NCBI GenBank assembly: GCA_036015235.1
Contig: CP107926.1
Location: 5,289,501 to 5,353,500, forward strand
DNA from: Streptomyces sp. NBC_00433
Lineage (GTDB): Bacteria > Actinomycetota > Actinomycetes > Streptomycetales > Streptomycetaceae
DNA length: 64,000 bases
Direction of reading: 5' to 3'
Below are positions 31,260-39,752 of the stretch, piece by piece. Under the pieces are notes generated by a model. The model saw only the letters and a program-made list of their open reading frames with translations. It made no database searches and was not told the origin of the DNA. The position numbers and the translations under genes were made by a program. The stretch's first letter is position 1, and the number at the start of each line of letters is the position of its first letter.

Positions 31260-32537
31260 TCAGGGCGTCAAGCGATGCAGGTCGCGAGGGAACAAGGTGG
31301 TGCGGCGGATGTTGTCGGCGCCGGTCAGGCGGGCCGTCCAGCGTTCCAGGCCGAGGGCGAAGCCGCCGTGTGGGGGCATCCCGTGCGCGAAGGCGGACAG
31401 GTAGCTCTCGTACGGCTCCGCGGGCTCGCCGCGCGCGGCCAACGCGGCCACGTAGTCCTCGTAACGGTGCAGCCGCTGCCCGCCGGTGACCAGTTCCAGG
31501 CCGCGGAAGAGCAGGTCGAAGCTGTTGGAGTACGCGGGCCGGTCCGGGTCCGGATGGGTGTAGAAGGGGCGCTTGGCCATCGGGTAGCCGGTCACGAACA
31601 GCAACTCGCTGCCGTGCTCGCGCAGCGCCCATTCGCTGAGGAAGCGTTCGTGTGCCGGTGCGAGGTCGGGCTCGTCCACACCGAGCATCTTCATCGCGTC
31701 GGCGAAGTGGATCTGCGGGATCTCCGCGGGCACCTCAGGGAGCTTCAACTCCAACCGCTCCACGGCCTCGGCGGACCGCTCCTCGATGCTCTCGACCATG
31801 CCGGCAATGGCTTCCCGCACCACGGCCATCACGTCGCGGTGGTCGGTGATGAACCCCAGCTCGGCGTCGAGGCTGGTGTATTGGGCCAGGTGGCGGGCGG
31901 TGTCGTGCGGCTCGGCGCGGAAGACCGGGCCGGTCTCGTAGACCCGCTCGAAAACCCCGACCATGGCCTGCTTGAAGAACTGCGGGGACTGCGCGAGATA
32001 GGCGGGGCGGCCGAACCAGTCCAGAGCGAAGACGTTCGCACCGGACTCCGTTGCCGAGGAGACGACCTTCGGCGTGTGGATCTCGGTGAAGGAGAGTGCG
32101 TCCAGTGTGGCCCGGAATCCCGCCACCGAGGCGGCGGAGAGCTGGAACGGCGCCTTGAGCTGCGGATGGCGCAGGGCCCCGGGTGCGTGGTCGAGGATGG
32201 TGGGCAGTCCTGCGGACACCGCGGGGCGGTACAGGTCGAACGGCGGGGCTTGGGCGAGCGAGGACAGCGGCTCGATCTGCGGCGAGGTCAGCTCGATCCC
32301 GCCGGGCGCCTGCGCGTTGGCGGTGACCGTGCCGCGTACCCGCAGCACGGTCTCTTCGGGGACGTCACCATCGGGCGTGGTCAAGACGACCTGGGCCAGC
32401 CCGGAGCGGTCCCGCAGGACCAGGAAGGTGACGGATTTCAGTTCACGGCGGCGGTGCAGCCAGCCGGAGACTTCGACGGTTTCGCCTACGTGCGCCGGCA
32501 GCTCGGCCGCCAGGACGCGGTTCGTCGTGCGGATCAT
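31260..32537 (-). CDS. Archaeal-type aspartyl-tRNA synthetase (additional copy)
   Basis: A 425-residue class II synthetase of the AspRS/AsnRS group. An N-terminal OB-fold (VEVSGWLHRRRELKSVTFLVLRD) binds the anticodon. The catalytic core has motif 2 YETGPVFRAEPHDTARHLAQY and motif 3 GGFALGLERWTARLTG, with LAQSPQFFKQ before motif 2. The short form without the bacterial insertion domain is the archaeal type, which in bacteria acts as an extra or non-discriminating AspRS. The ATG at 32537 follows GGAGGG, and a T-box riboswitch precedes it with an Asp specifier codon, supporting Asp as the substrate. A role in self-resistance is possible. Confidence 0.85.
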   Translation of the reverse strand: MIRTTNRVLAAELPAHVGETVEVSGWLHRRRELKSVTFLVLRDRSGLAQVVLTTPDGDVPEETVLRVRGTVTANAQAPGGIELTSPQIEPLSSLAQAPPFDLYRPAVSAGLPTILDHAPGALRHPQLKAPFQLSAASVAGFRATLDALSFTEIHTPKVVSSATESGANVFALDWFGRPAYLAQSPQFFKQAMVGVFERVYETGPVFRAEPHDTARHLAQYTSLDAELGFITDHRDVMAVVREAIAGMVESIEERSAEAVERLELKLPEVPAEIPQIHFADAMKMLGVDEPDLAPAHERFLSEWALREHGSELLFVTGYPMAKRPFYTHPDPDRPAYSNSFDLLFRGLELVTGGQRLHRYEDYVAALAARGEPAEPYESYLSAFAHGMPPHGGFALGLERWTARLTGADNIRRTTLFPRDLHRLTP

Positions 32538-32542
32538 CGCGG

Positions 32543-32800
32543 CCCTCCAAGGGGCGTCGTGGTGATCCCTTCTGGGTGCGGGCGAGAAGGGCAACTCGCG
32601 GTGCCACCGCACCTTCGCCGCCACGCGCAGCGTGACGGCCTCGTTCCTGCCCGGTCACGGGGGCAAACCGGCGGGGCATGGGGCCTTCGGCCGTTCCTCC
32701 CCGCGCTCGGGAGTGTCTTCGCCCCAGGTCGCGAGGCTGCCTTCTCAGCTACCGGCAGCTCTCTCGGCTCGCGTGGGCCTGCGGTTACTCGTCTCCGTCT
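32543..32800 (-). promoter_or_regulatory. T-box riboswitch with Asp (GAC) specifier
   Basis: Read on the minus strand, stem I begins near 32796. GGAG pairs with CTCC around an internal loop whose 5' side is ACGAGTAA and 3' side CGAAGACA; GAC (32717-32715) sits at the specifier position. The apical part is AGAGAGCTGCCGGTAGC closing with GGCAGC, a typical T-box distal region. The T-box core GGTGGCACCGCG is at 32608-32597, with the bulge UGGC fitting a tRNA with discriminator G73, as tRNA-Asp has. Then CCCTTCT pairs with AGAAGGG (32591-32567). The same CCCTTC could instead cover the GGAGGG ribosome site, so control may be translational. Confidence 0.85.
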
Positions 32801-33224
32801 ACGCGTTACGGCCGAGAATACGGGGGCTACTGCGTGTCAGCAACGAGATACCCTGCGGGTCACCGGGCGGAGAGATCGAGCCGGCCGGCGGACCTGCTGC
32901 AGCCGGGTCGCCGCAACCTCGACATTCAGTCCAGAAAGAGGTCCGCCTGGTCGGTCGCCCTTCATCGCTGGACACGCTCAGCAGCTACGAGTCGAGCGGC
33001 GTACGGGCTGATGGGATGACGTCTACGACGAAGGCCTGAAGCCAGACCGGCATTCGTCCTCCAGGCCGCCGAGACCGACGCCCCCTTCGACCAGAGCCAT
33101 GGGTCTTCCCCCGCTCGGTTGCCGTCCGTGGTACTGGACGACGGCTCGTACGGCCGGGTGCCGTTCGTCATCTCCGGCTGCCTTCGTAGCCCACGCCGGC
33201 CCGAGGCCCATGCCTGCGCGCTGA
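32801..33224. other. Gene-poor stretch
   Basis: This region lies between the T-box and the end of the aminotransferase gene and should hold the promoter of the leftward tRNA-synthetase transcript. On the minus strand a frame beginning MTNGTRPYEPSS (near 33169) has fair codon use for about 35 residues but then loses it. I do not call a gene. Confidence 0.3.
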
Positions 33225-33995
33225 TCAGATCTGCTCGCCGGGGATATCCAGGTACTCCGTGCGGAGGATGTCCAGAATCGGGTGGTCGGCGGCGAGTTCG
33301 GTGTTGTCGATGCGGGCGATGGCTCGGACGCCGATGGCGGCGTTGGTGGCGAAGGCCGCTTGCATCGTGCTCAGGCCGGACAGGGTGACGGGAATGTCGA
33401 TGTGCTGGTAGGCGTCCTGCAGGAGCAGCATGGTGATGCCTGGGAGTGCTGCGGCGGTCGGCCAGATGATGCGGCCGTCGTAGAAGCCGATGTTCCACGT
33501 GACGCCTTCGCTGATGACGCCGTCCTCGTCCACGAAGAGGGCATCATCGAAGCCGTGGAGCTGTGCGGTCCTTCGTTGGTGAAGGGAGGCGAAGAGCCCC
33601 ACGCTCTTCACATGGGGCACTTCGCGCCGGTAGACCCTCGACTGGACTGACAATGGCGGCAGTGGCAAGACCCCGGCCGACCGTTGGGTCACAAGGATGC
33701 GCGGATTGTCGGCACGGCTGGGATGGCCGAGATCGGTCTCGGGGTCGAAGACAGTGACCCGAATGGTCGCTGCCCCAACCCTCGGCGCGACGCGGCGAAC
33801 GAGGCTCCGGATGTGCTCCAGGTCGAGGTCGACCCCGAACAGGATTCGGCTGTCCCTGGTGAGCCGCTCCAAGTGCAGTGCCAGGCCCCGAACGCGTCCG
33901 TCGTCCACCCGCAGGCTCGTGAACGAACCGTAGTTGGTCAGGGCGAGAGCCTGGAGTTCGTACACGGTGACGGGACGTCCGTCGAGTTCGGCCAT
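33225..33995 (-). CDS. Class IV aminotransferase (PLP fold type IV)
   Basis: A 256-residue protein of the branched-chain aminotransferase / aminodeoxychorismate lyase family. The likely PLP lysine is in HVKSVGLFASL. The conserved SEGVTWNIGF matches the family's E-x4-N-x motif. The late LPGITMLLLQDA and FATNAAIGVRAI contain the cofactor-phosphate-binding turns. I chose ATG 33995 (MAELDGRPVTVYELQ) over an upstream start at 34052 because family similarity begins there. Its substrate is not evident; the neighbours suggest amino-acid-derived chemistry. Confidence 0.8.
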   Translation of the reverse strand: MAELDGRPVTVYELQALALTNYGSFTSLRVDDGRVRGLALHLERLTRDSRILFGVDLDLEHIRSLVRRVAPRVGAATIRVTVFDPETDLGHPSRADNPRILVTQRSAGVLPLPPLSVQSRVYRREVPHVKSVGLFASLHQRRTAQLHGFDDALFVDEDGVISEGVTWNIGFYDGRIIWPTAAALPGITMLLLQDAYQHIDIPVTLSGLSTMQAAFATNAAIGVRAIARIDNTELAADHPILDILRTEYLDIPGEQI

Positions 33996-34138
33996 GGGCG
34001 AAGCATGACAGTCAGGTTGGCGACCGCATTTCCAGGAGGCAACCGTCGTCAAGCTGGATGCGGGCGAGTAGCCGGGCAGGGCGGGAATTGGCCTGCTAAG
34101 GCAGGATGAGGCCTTCGACCACTGCGGGAGGGCCGGGG

Positions 34139-34633
34139 ATGGGTTACGAGCTGCAGGCGGTGATCGCGGAGGAGCTGCTGCTGCGTGCTGCCGTACGGGA
34201 CCTTCCCGGTGCCGGGGTGGCGTCTCTTGGCCAGGGCCTGTCGCTGATGGTGATAACGGACCAGCTGTTCGACGCCGTCACGGACGGCGGCTCCGTCGGG
34301 GCTTTGGGATTCTGGCGACTGCCGAGAGGTTTCGAAGTGACGCTTGCGGAGTGGTCGACCGCAGGGCCGGTCGCCTATGTGGAAGCGGAGTTCTTCGGCG
34401 GTGATGGTGAGCAACGAGCCGCAGTGTGGGCTGGTGGGGCCAGGGTGCTGGGACCGCTGCACACGCCGCCGGGTCGGCCCTTCCCCTCTGCCGGCAGCCC
34501 GATCTCACAGGCGCTTCGACGGTTGGGCGCTGTGAGGCGCGCGGACGGGGACGAGTTTTTGGCCGTGGGTCTGGACCGCCATCGATTCAGCGAAGACTGG
34601 ATTGATGGCGCTGGCCGTCAGGGTCCGCGCTGA
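34139..34633 (+). CDS. Unknown soluble protein
   Basis: A 164-residue protein beginning MGYELQAVIAEELLLRAAVR. It has a QGLSLMVITDQLFDAV region and an acidic middle, with no membrane segments or catalytic motif that I recognise. I recall similar unnamed proteins in Streptomyces. The ATG at 34139 is preceded by GGGAGGGCCGGGG. It is divergent from the aminotransferase gene. Confidence 0.6.
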   Translation: MGYELQAVIAEELLLRAAVRDLPGAGVASLGQGLSLMVITDQLFDAVTDGGSVGALGFWRLPRGFEVTLAEWSTAGPVAYVEAEFFGGDGEQRAAVWAGGARVLGPLHTPPGRPFPSAGSPISQALRRLGAVRRADGDEFLAVGLDRHRFSEDWIDGAGRQGPR

Positions 34634-34793
34634 GACGTCGACGGTTTCGGGGAGAGTCGGCGCCTATGTGATGGCGGTGGCCGTCGAGCTGGTGGGGGCG
34701 GCGTTTGCACCGCGAGCAACTCGGTCCTCGTCGCAGTCGCGGTTCCGTCGCGGACGATGTTGAAGTGTCCGCCCGGCGGGTTAGCGTGGTCCG

Positions 34794-35300
34794 GTGACTC
34801 AGCTCGTCTTGGCTGCCCAGAGCTTCGTGAACTTCCGGGACTACAAGTTCCCGGGACACGGTCATCGATGGGCCGACGTGAAGTCCTTCCGGATCCTCTC
34901 GGGTGCCAAGGACGATGAGCTGCTGGGTCTGCTGGTCGCCGACGAGCAGTTCCGCGATGACTACGCCGGGGGCGGCACCGATGCGGCCGGGCAGTGCCAT
35001 GGGCCGTACTGGCAGCGTCACATCACCGCAGGTGCCTTCCAGGAGGTGGGCAGCGCTGAGGCCGCAGGCGCGATCCGTCGCTGGGCCGACCAGCATGGTG
35101 CGCTTCCCGAAGCCTTGGAAGCGGTGATGGCCGCGGAGGTGTACGCGGTGCTCGCGGCGGCCGCCAGGTGCTTCGTCCTGCCGGATCTGGGCAGGACCGC
35201 GTTTCACGACTGGGGCGGGGTGCATACCGAGTTCCATGAATACGTCGTGATCGACCGCGAGCGGGCGTCCTTGGCGCTGATCGTCGCAGCAGACGACTGA
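34794..35300 (+). CDS. Unknown soluble protein
   Basis: A 168-residue protein with GTG start, MTQLVLAAQSFVNFRDYKFPG. Late in the sequence are aromatic and His-containing segments (FHDWGGVHTEFHEYVVID). Codon use is typical. No family or motif is recognised and no operon link to neighbours is visible. Confidence 0.55.
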   Translation: MTQLVLAAQSFVNFRDYKFPGHGHRWADVKSFRILSGAKDDELLGLLVADEQFRDDYAGGGTDAAGQCHGPYWQRHITAGAFQEVGSAEAAGAIRRWADQHGALPEALEAVMAAEVYAVLAAAARCFVLPDLGRTAFHDWGGVHTEFHEYVVIDRERASLALIVAADD

Positions 35301-35917
35301 CGGCGGGCTCCCCTCGATCCGAGACGGTCTGGAATCGATCACAGGTTTGCCGCCGGAGCGGTGCTGTGGCTCTGCTCGGGATAGCACGCGAGCCCAGCTT
35401 GCGGGCACGCTCGGGGGACAGGCGCACGTTGGCGTCAGCCGCGAAAGGCGAGGTCAGGCTCTTGCGCCGGACAATGGGCTGGGGTGGTGGCCGGTGGGGG
35501 CGGCGCGGGGCCTGGGCTCGTCCGCGTGTGGCGGTACGGGTGCGCTCGATCAGGGTGTCCTGCGAGGTGACGTCCGGGCCCGCGCAGGTGCGGCGGATGC
35601 CCTCGTGTGGGGCCGGGCGCGCACAGACGGTGTACTCGTACCGGCGAGGCAGGCCGGTGATCGGCTCCGGCGCCGGAGGGAGCTTGCGGGTCAGGCGGTC
35701 GCGGGGAAGGCCGACGCGCTGTGGACCCGTTCGGGCAGGCCGCCAGCAGAGCAGATGAGAGGTCGCGGGTGCCGAGGGCGCGTTCCAGCTAGGGCCCCAC
35801 GATAGGGGAAACTTCAGCCTGTGTACCGGCCGTCTTACGCGACGCACGCGCGGAGAGTACAACCATCGGTGACGAAGCAGTTTCCAACCGTGAGGATCTC
35901 CGCGAGGAAGGCGAGCC
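35301..35917. other. Gene-free stretch before the Pycsar-like locus
   Basis: Several long overlapping frames exist here on both strands, but all are arginine- and proline-rich shadows with no consistent third-position pattern or recognisable motif. The right end carries AGGAAGG (35903-35909), the ribosome site of the Crp/Fnr gene. A promoter should lie in the more AT-rich part from about 35800 to 35890. Decayed mobile DNA is possible but not shown. Confidence 0.35.
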
Positions 35918-36592
35918 GTGCTCTCCGTAGACTTATGGTCCGAGATCCTGGCCCAGGGCTCGGAACGACGTTTCCGCGCGGGCAGCGTGATGCTGCGGCA
36001 GGGGGATACGGGGACTCATCTGCTCGCCCTCACCAAGGGTCTCGCTAAGGTTGTAAGCCGAGATCGGGACGGAACCGCGACCCTGCTCGCCTTCCGCGGG
36101 CCGGGAGATATGCTCGGCGAGGTGGCGGTCTTCGATGGTGGCACACGCATTGCCGATGTGATCGCGCTCAGCCCGTGTTCTGCGGTCATCCTTGAGGCCG
36201 CCAGATTCAGGGCTTTCGTAGAACAGCGGCGTCTGGTGATGGACCTGATGCGACAAGCGATGGCCAGGCTGCGTGAATCGGACCTTTTGAGGTCGGAGTT
36301 ACTCACTCTGCCGTTGGTCGTACGCCTTGCGCGCACCCTCGTGAGGCTTGTCGACCTGGCCGACCCCAACAGCGCGACGCACTCCGCCTCGGTACCGCTG
36401 TCTGTGTCGAGGGCTCCGCTGCGGCTGACGGGTCTGACGCAGGAGGAACTGGCCCAATCGATCGGGGTGACGCGCAACGCGGTGGGCAGTGGGCTCAGAC
36501 AGTTACGGGCGTCGGGGGCGGTGGAGACCGCCCGCAGGGAGATCATGATCAAGGATCTGGAAACACTTTTGCTCTGGGCCAAGGGGGGCTGA
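35918..36592 (+). CDS. Crp/Fnr-type regulator with cyclic-nucleotide-binding domain
   Basis: A 224-residue protein. Residues about 10-110 form a cNMP-binding beta-roll (FRAGSVMLRQGDTGTHLLAL, then GPGDMLGEVAVFDGG, the phosphate-binding cassette position). A winged helix-turn-helix follows (LTGLTQEELAQSIGVTRNAV). Canonical Crp has an Arg-Ser/Thr pair after GE in the cassette; here the residues are less standard, so the ligand may differ or be absent. It lies 161 bases upstream of a cyclase-like gene in the same orientation, so it may sense the product or regulate the operon. Confidence 0.85.
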   Translation: MLSVDLWSEILAQGSERRFRAGSVMLRQGDTGTHLLALTKGLAKVVSRDRDGTATLLAFRGPGDMLGEVAVFDGGTRIADVIALSPCSAVILEAARFRAFVEQRRLVMDLMRQAMARLRESDLLRSELLTLPLVVRLARTLVRLVDLADPNSATHSASVPLSVSRAPLRLTGLTQEELAQSIGVTRNAVGSGLRQLRASGAVETARREIMIKDLETLLLWAKGG

Positions 36593-36753
36593 GCGCTGCG
36601 CGCCGGAGTGAGTGACGCACGCGGCGATGTGACCGCCGTTACGTGCCGGGCGCCCAGCGGTGTGCACAGCGGACCTCGGAGGAAGCGAATGCTGGAAATC
36701 GGTGGCCGTACGGCCGTACCGACCCCAGCCCTTGCCCCTCCAAGGAGAGATCC

Positions 36754-37656
36754 ATGTCCACAAGCGTTCCCGTTCCCGGCGCGGAGAGCCGGCCGCTGCC
36801 TCCTTATCGCGCTCTGCTGGCAGTTGACGCCAAGGACTTCACCGGCTTGCCGGCCGTCCAGCACGGCGCGGTCAGCGAGCTGATCCCCCAGCTTGTCGAC
36901 CATGCGTTGGAGAAGGCCGGCCTCATCGAACTGAGGGACGCCAAGAGGTTTCCGGCAAGTACCGGGGACGGCATCGTCTTCGGCTTCGACCCCGCACACC
37001 TGCCCTTTGTCCTCTGGCCGTTCCTCGCCGTCCTGGACGAGGAACTCGGCTGGTACAACATGACGTCGGTCGGGCCGCGCATTCGGCTTCGGGCCAGCGT
37101 TCACGTCGGCCCGCTGCCCGACTCGGGCGCCGCCGGCGACGGCAACGGCACCGCCCGCAATGACACCCATCGGCTGCTTGACTCGCGCCCGGTCAAAGCG
37201 ATGCTCAGCGCCGCAAGCGAGCGGACCACCCACCTGGTCGCGATCATTTCCGACCGGGCCTACCAGGATGCTGTCGTCGGCGGCTACACGCGGCTGCTTC
37301 CGGACTACTGCACCGAAGTACCCGCGACCGTCGAAGGAAAGAGCTTCGCCCAACGGGCTTGGCTGTACGTGCCGTCGCCGTCGGGGAACCTGCTGAGTGC
37401 CGGGCTGCCGGAGAAGGAGCCGGTGCCTGGCGGGGAGCTGGAGCCGCCCACTGCCGCAGCGCCGTCCGGAGCCCGCTATCAGGGCAACTCCCAGCAGGTC
37501 GGGGAGGGCGCCGCCGTCATGGGTGACGTCCGAGGGGATTTCTCCTTCACCGGCCGATCCACCACCACAAATCGCGCAGCTAATCAGCACTGGGGCAGCG
37601 GCGACAACGTCTCCGGCTCCAAACACGTCGGCGGCACGCACGAGGATGGCCGGTGA
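36754..37656 (+). CDS. Class III nucleotide-cyclase-like protein (PycC-like)
   Basis: A 300-residue protein. Residues 15-210 fit the class III cyclase fold. LLAVDAKDFT carries the first metal Asp (Asp25). STGDGIVFGF carries the second (Asp72). RASVHVGPL matches the HxG strand. NDTHRLLDS provides Asn136 and Arg140 of the transition-state motif. All are present, so activity is plausible. Residues 211-300 are a Gly/Asn-rich tail with YQGNSQQVGEGAAVMGD, similar to the N-terminus of the next protein. The ATG at 36754 follows AAGGAGAG. In Pycsar defence such cyclases make cCMP or cUMP on infection. Confidence 0.8.
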   Translation: MSTSVPVPGAESRPLPPYRALLAVDAKDFTGLPAVQHGAVSELIPQLVDHALEKAGLIELRDAKRFPASTGDGIVFGFDPAHLPFVLWPFLAVLDEELGWYNMTSVGPRIRLRASVHVGPLPDSGAAGDGNGTARNDTHRLLDSRPVKAMLSAASERTTHLVAIISDRAYQDAVVGGYTRLLPDYCTEVPATVEGKSFAQRAWLYVPSPSGNLLSAGLPEKEPVPGGELEPPTAAAPSGARYQGNSQQVGEGAAVMGDVRGDFSFTGRSTTTNRAANQHWGSGDNVSGSKHVGGTHEDGR

Positions 37657-39752
37657 ACACCGCAGCCGAAGAACCGAGCGACACCGCGGAGCGCGCCGAC
37701 GAGGGCTCGGCCGGGGAGCAAGGGCGCGCGGATGATCCCGGCGAGGCGGGACGCTCCGCGGGAGGCGCGACGTACGAAGGGAATCGCCAACGAGTTTCCG
37801 GCGGTGGATTCGGATTCATCGGGACTGCCAGGGACATCCACCTTCATCTGCCGCCGGACGAAGCAGACAACGCGATCGTTGATCCGCGATTCCGCGAGGG
37901 TCCCTACCCGGCTGAGGAAGTGGAGAAGCGGCTACGCGGCTTCGTCGAGCCGCCGTCGTATGCCGCCTGTCGTCGGGTGCTGGAACGGCGTGTACTGCTG
38001 CTGCGGGGAGGTGGAGGAACCGGTACGGGCACGGCGGCCTTCGCGCTGCTCCGTGAGCGGTTCGGCGCCGGCGGTATTACCGGCCTCGATCCTGGCCTGG
38101 ACCTGACGAGATGGTCGCCGTCCGCCCCCCGCGGCTACCTCCTGCAGGGGCTGTCGTCCGATGCGGGCGCTGCCCTCAGCGAGACCGCGTTGCTCGCTCT
38201 GTCGGAACTGCTGGGACAAACCGGGAGCGCCTTGGTCGTCGTCGTGGGAAACGGACAGGCACTGCCGGGTGCCACGGCGCCCTGGCAGGTGCTTCACGTC
38301 CCGCCGACGGCATACGACGTGGCGAAGGGGCATCTGTTGTCGATGGCGCAGGAGGGGAGACTGCCAGGACACATGCTCTCCACGGCCCTGACGCACCTCG
38401 ATGAGCCCCGTTTCGCCGACTACGTCGGACCCGTGCAGTTGCCGGTGGCGGGAGTGGACGTCGCGGAAGAGCTGCGCGAGGTGGCGATCGGCGAACGATT
38501 AGTGGCAGACGCGGTCGAGAACCTCCGAACCGGAGGAGACAAGGCCGTGCAGGAAACGCTGACCAGGCTACGCGCCAGCGCCGAGGGACTGGCGTTCGTG
38601 GCGGCTGTCGCGCTGTTGGAGCACCAGGACCGCACGGTCATCAGGCAGTACGCCAACGGACTTCGTGATCGCATCACCGAGCGGGCCGTTCAGCGAGGGG
38701 CGGTGCCGCCACCGGTGTCCGACACCTCACCGCAATGGGACCTCCTGGGCTGCAGTTTCGAGGACCGCTTGACCGAGGTACGGGCGAAACTGCTGTCGCG
38801 GCGCGCGGTCCGGATCAACAGAACCCGCTATTGGTCACAGCCGGTCGTGTTCCAGGGCAGGCATCAGGCGGAATTCTTGCTGCGCCGTCTGTGGTGGGAC
38901 TATGACGGGATGTCCGAGGACATCTGGTCGGCCCTCCGAGACATGCCTTACCAGTTAGGAATCGATCTCGCGGCAGGCCGGGCCATCGGGGCCGTTCTCT
39001 GCCACGCCACCGGACCCAAATGGCTCCAGCCGCTGTACGAATTCGCTTCTTCGGATGACCGCTGGCGGCGCAGACTGGCGGCGTACGCGCTGGGAGAGGT
39101 GGCGCAGAATCCGGACCTGTCCGGCGCGGTGCGCGCACAGCTCAGGGATTGGAGCCGTCTGCGAGACGTCAACATGCGCTGCACGGTGGCAGAGACCTGC
39201 GCGGGCAGCTTCGGGCTCAGCCGTCCGACCGCCGCTCTGGATCTGCTCCACGCGATTCTGCAGGGAAGCGACGAGGAACTGAGGCCGAGACTCCGCAGCG
39301 CCGTCACTTTCGCACTGAACGTCCTGCTCGCGGAGGAGTCGAATCGCCCGGCGGTACTCGGCCGCCTGGCCGAGTGGCTCACCGAACCCGTCGGCTCGCT
39401 CCGCCGCGCATACGCGGTCCACGCCATCACAGCGCTCAGCCCGACCAGTGCAGCCGGACCGTTCCGCCCGACTGCTCTGAGACTTCACCTGGCGGAACTG
39501 GTTGTCGCTCGGGAGGAAGGCCTCCTGCCGCTGGTCACTGCCGCACTGGAAAATCCCGCCTCACATTTGGCGATGGCAGAGGCGTTGACCGTGGTCGGTT
39601 CGTCTCCCGACAGCCGGCAGCGCGTCTGCTTGGCCGAGCTGCTGGCCGCCCTCTCCGATGCCTCGAACGGCCGTCGTGGGGTCGTCACCTTCCTGCTCTC
39701 CCGCTACCGCGCCCGTACCGCCGCCGCCATCTTCGAAAGGACACGCCAGTGA
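37653..39752 (+). CDS. HEAT-repeat-type protein with degenerate P-loop
   Basis: A 699-residue protein coupled to the cyclase gene by GTGA. Residues 1-35 are acidic and disordered. Residues 38-66 (ATYEGNRQRVSGGGFGFIG) repeat the tail motif of the cyclase-like protein. A P-loop-like strand and loop follows: RVLLLRGGGGTGTGT (about 113-127), in which the Walker A lysine is replaced by Thr; the later VVVVGNGQAL strand lacks a Walker B acid. Residues about 400-690 are Ala/Leu-rich helices resembling HEAT repeats (RWRRRLAAYALGEVAQNPDL). It is probably a binding or sensing subunit rather than an active ATPase. Confidence 0.65.
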   Translation: MNTAAEEPSDTAERADEGSAGEQGRADDPGEAGRSAGGATYEGNRQRVSGGGFGFIGTARDIHLHLPPDEADNAIVDPRFREGPYPAEEVEKRLRGFVEPPSYAACRRVLERRVLLLRGGGGTGTGTAAFALLRERFGAGGITGLDPGLDLTRWSPSAPRGYLLQGLSSDAGAALSETALLALSELLGQTGSALVVVVGNGQALPGATAPWQVLHVPPTAYDVAKGHLLSMAQEGRLPGHMLSTALTHLDEPRFADYVGPVQLPVAGVDVAEELREVAIGERLVADAVENLRTGGDKAVQETLTRLRASAEGLAFVAAVALLEHQDRTVIRQYANGLRDRITERAVQRGAVPPPVSDTSPQWDLLGCSFEDRLTEVRAKLLSRRAVRINRTRYWSQPVVFQGRHQAEFLLRRLWWDYDGMSEDIWSALRDMPYQLGIDLAAGRAIGAVLCHATGPKWLQPLYEFASSDDRWRRRLAAYALGEVAQNPDLSGAVRAQLRDWSRLRDVNMRCTVAETCAGSFGLSRPTAALDLLHAILQGSDEELRPRLRSAVTFALNVLLAEESNRPAVLGRLAEWLTEPVGSLRRAYAVHAITALSPTSAAGPFRPTALRLHLAELVVAREEGLLPLVTAALENPASHLAMAEALTVVGSSPDSRQRVCLAELLAALSDASNGRRGVVTFLLSRYRARTAAAIFERTRQ

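Noticed and set aside
30906..33011. 701-residue plus-strand frame across the AspRS gene
   Set aside because: Shadow of the synthetase and of the T-box region; no domain recognised.
35023..35862. Minus-strand frame of 279 residues before the Crp/Fnr gene
   Set aside because: Arg/Pro-rich, overlaps a better plus-strand gene, no family resemblance.
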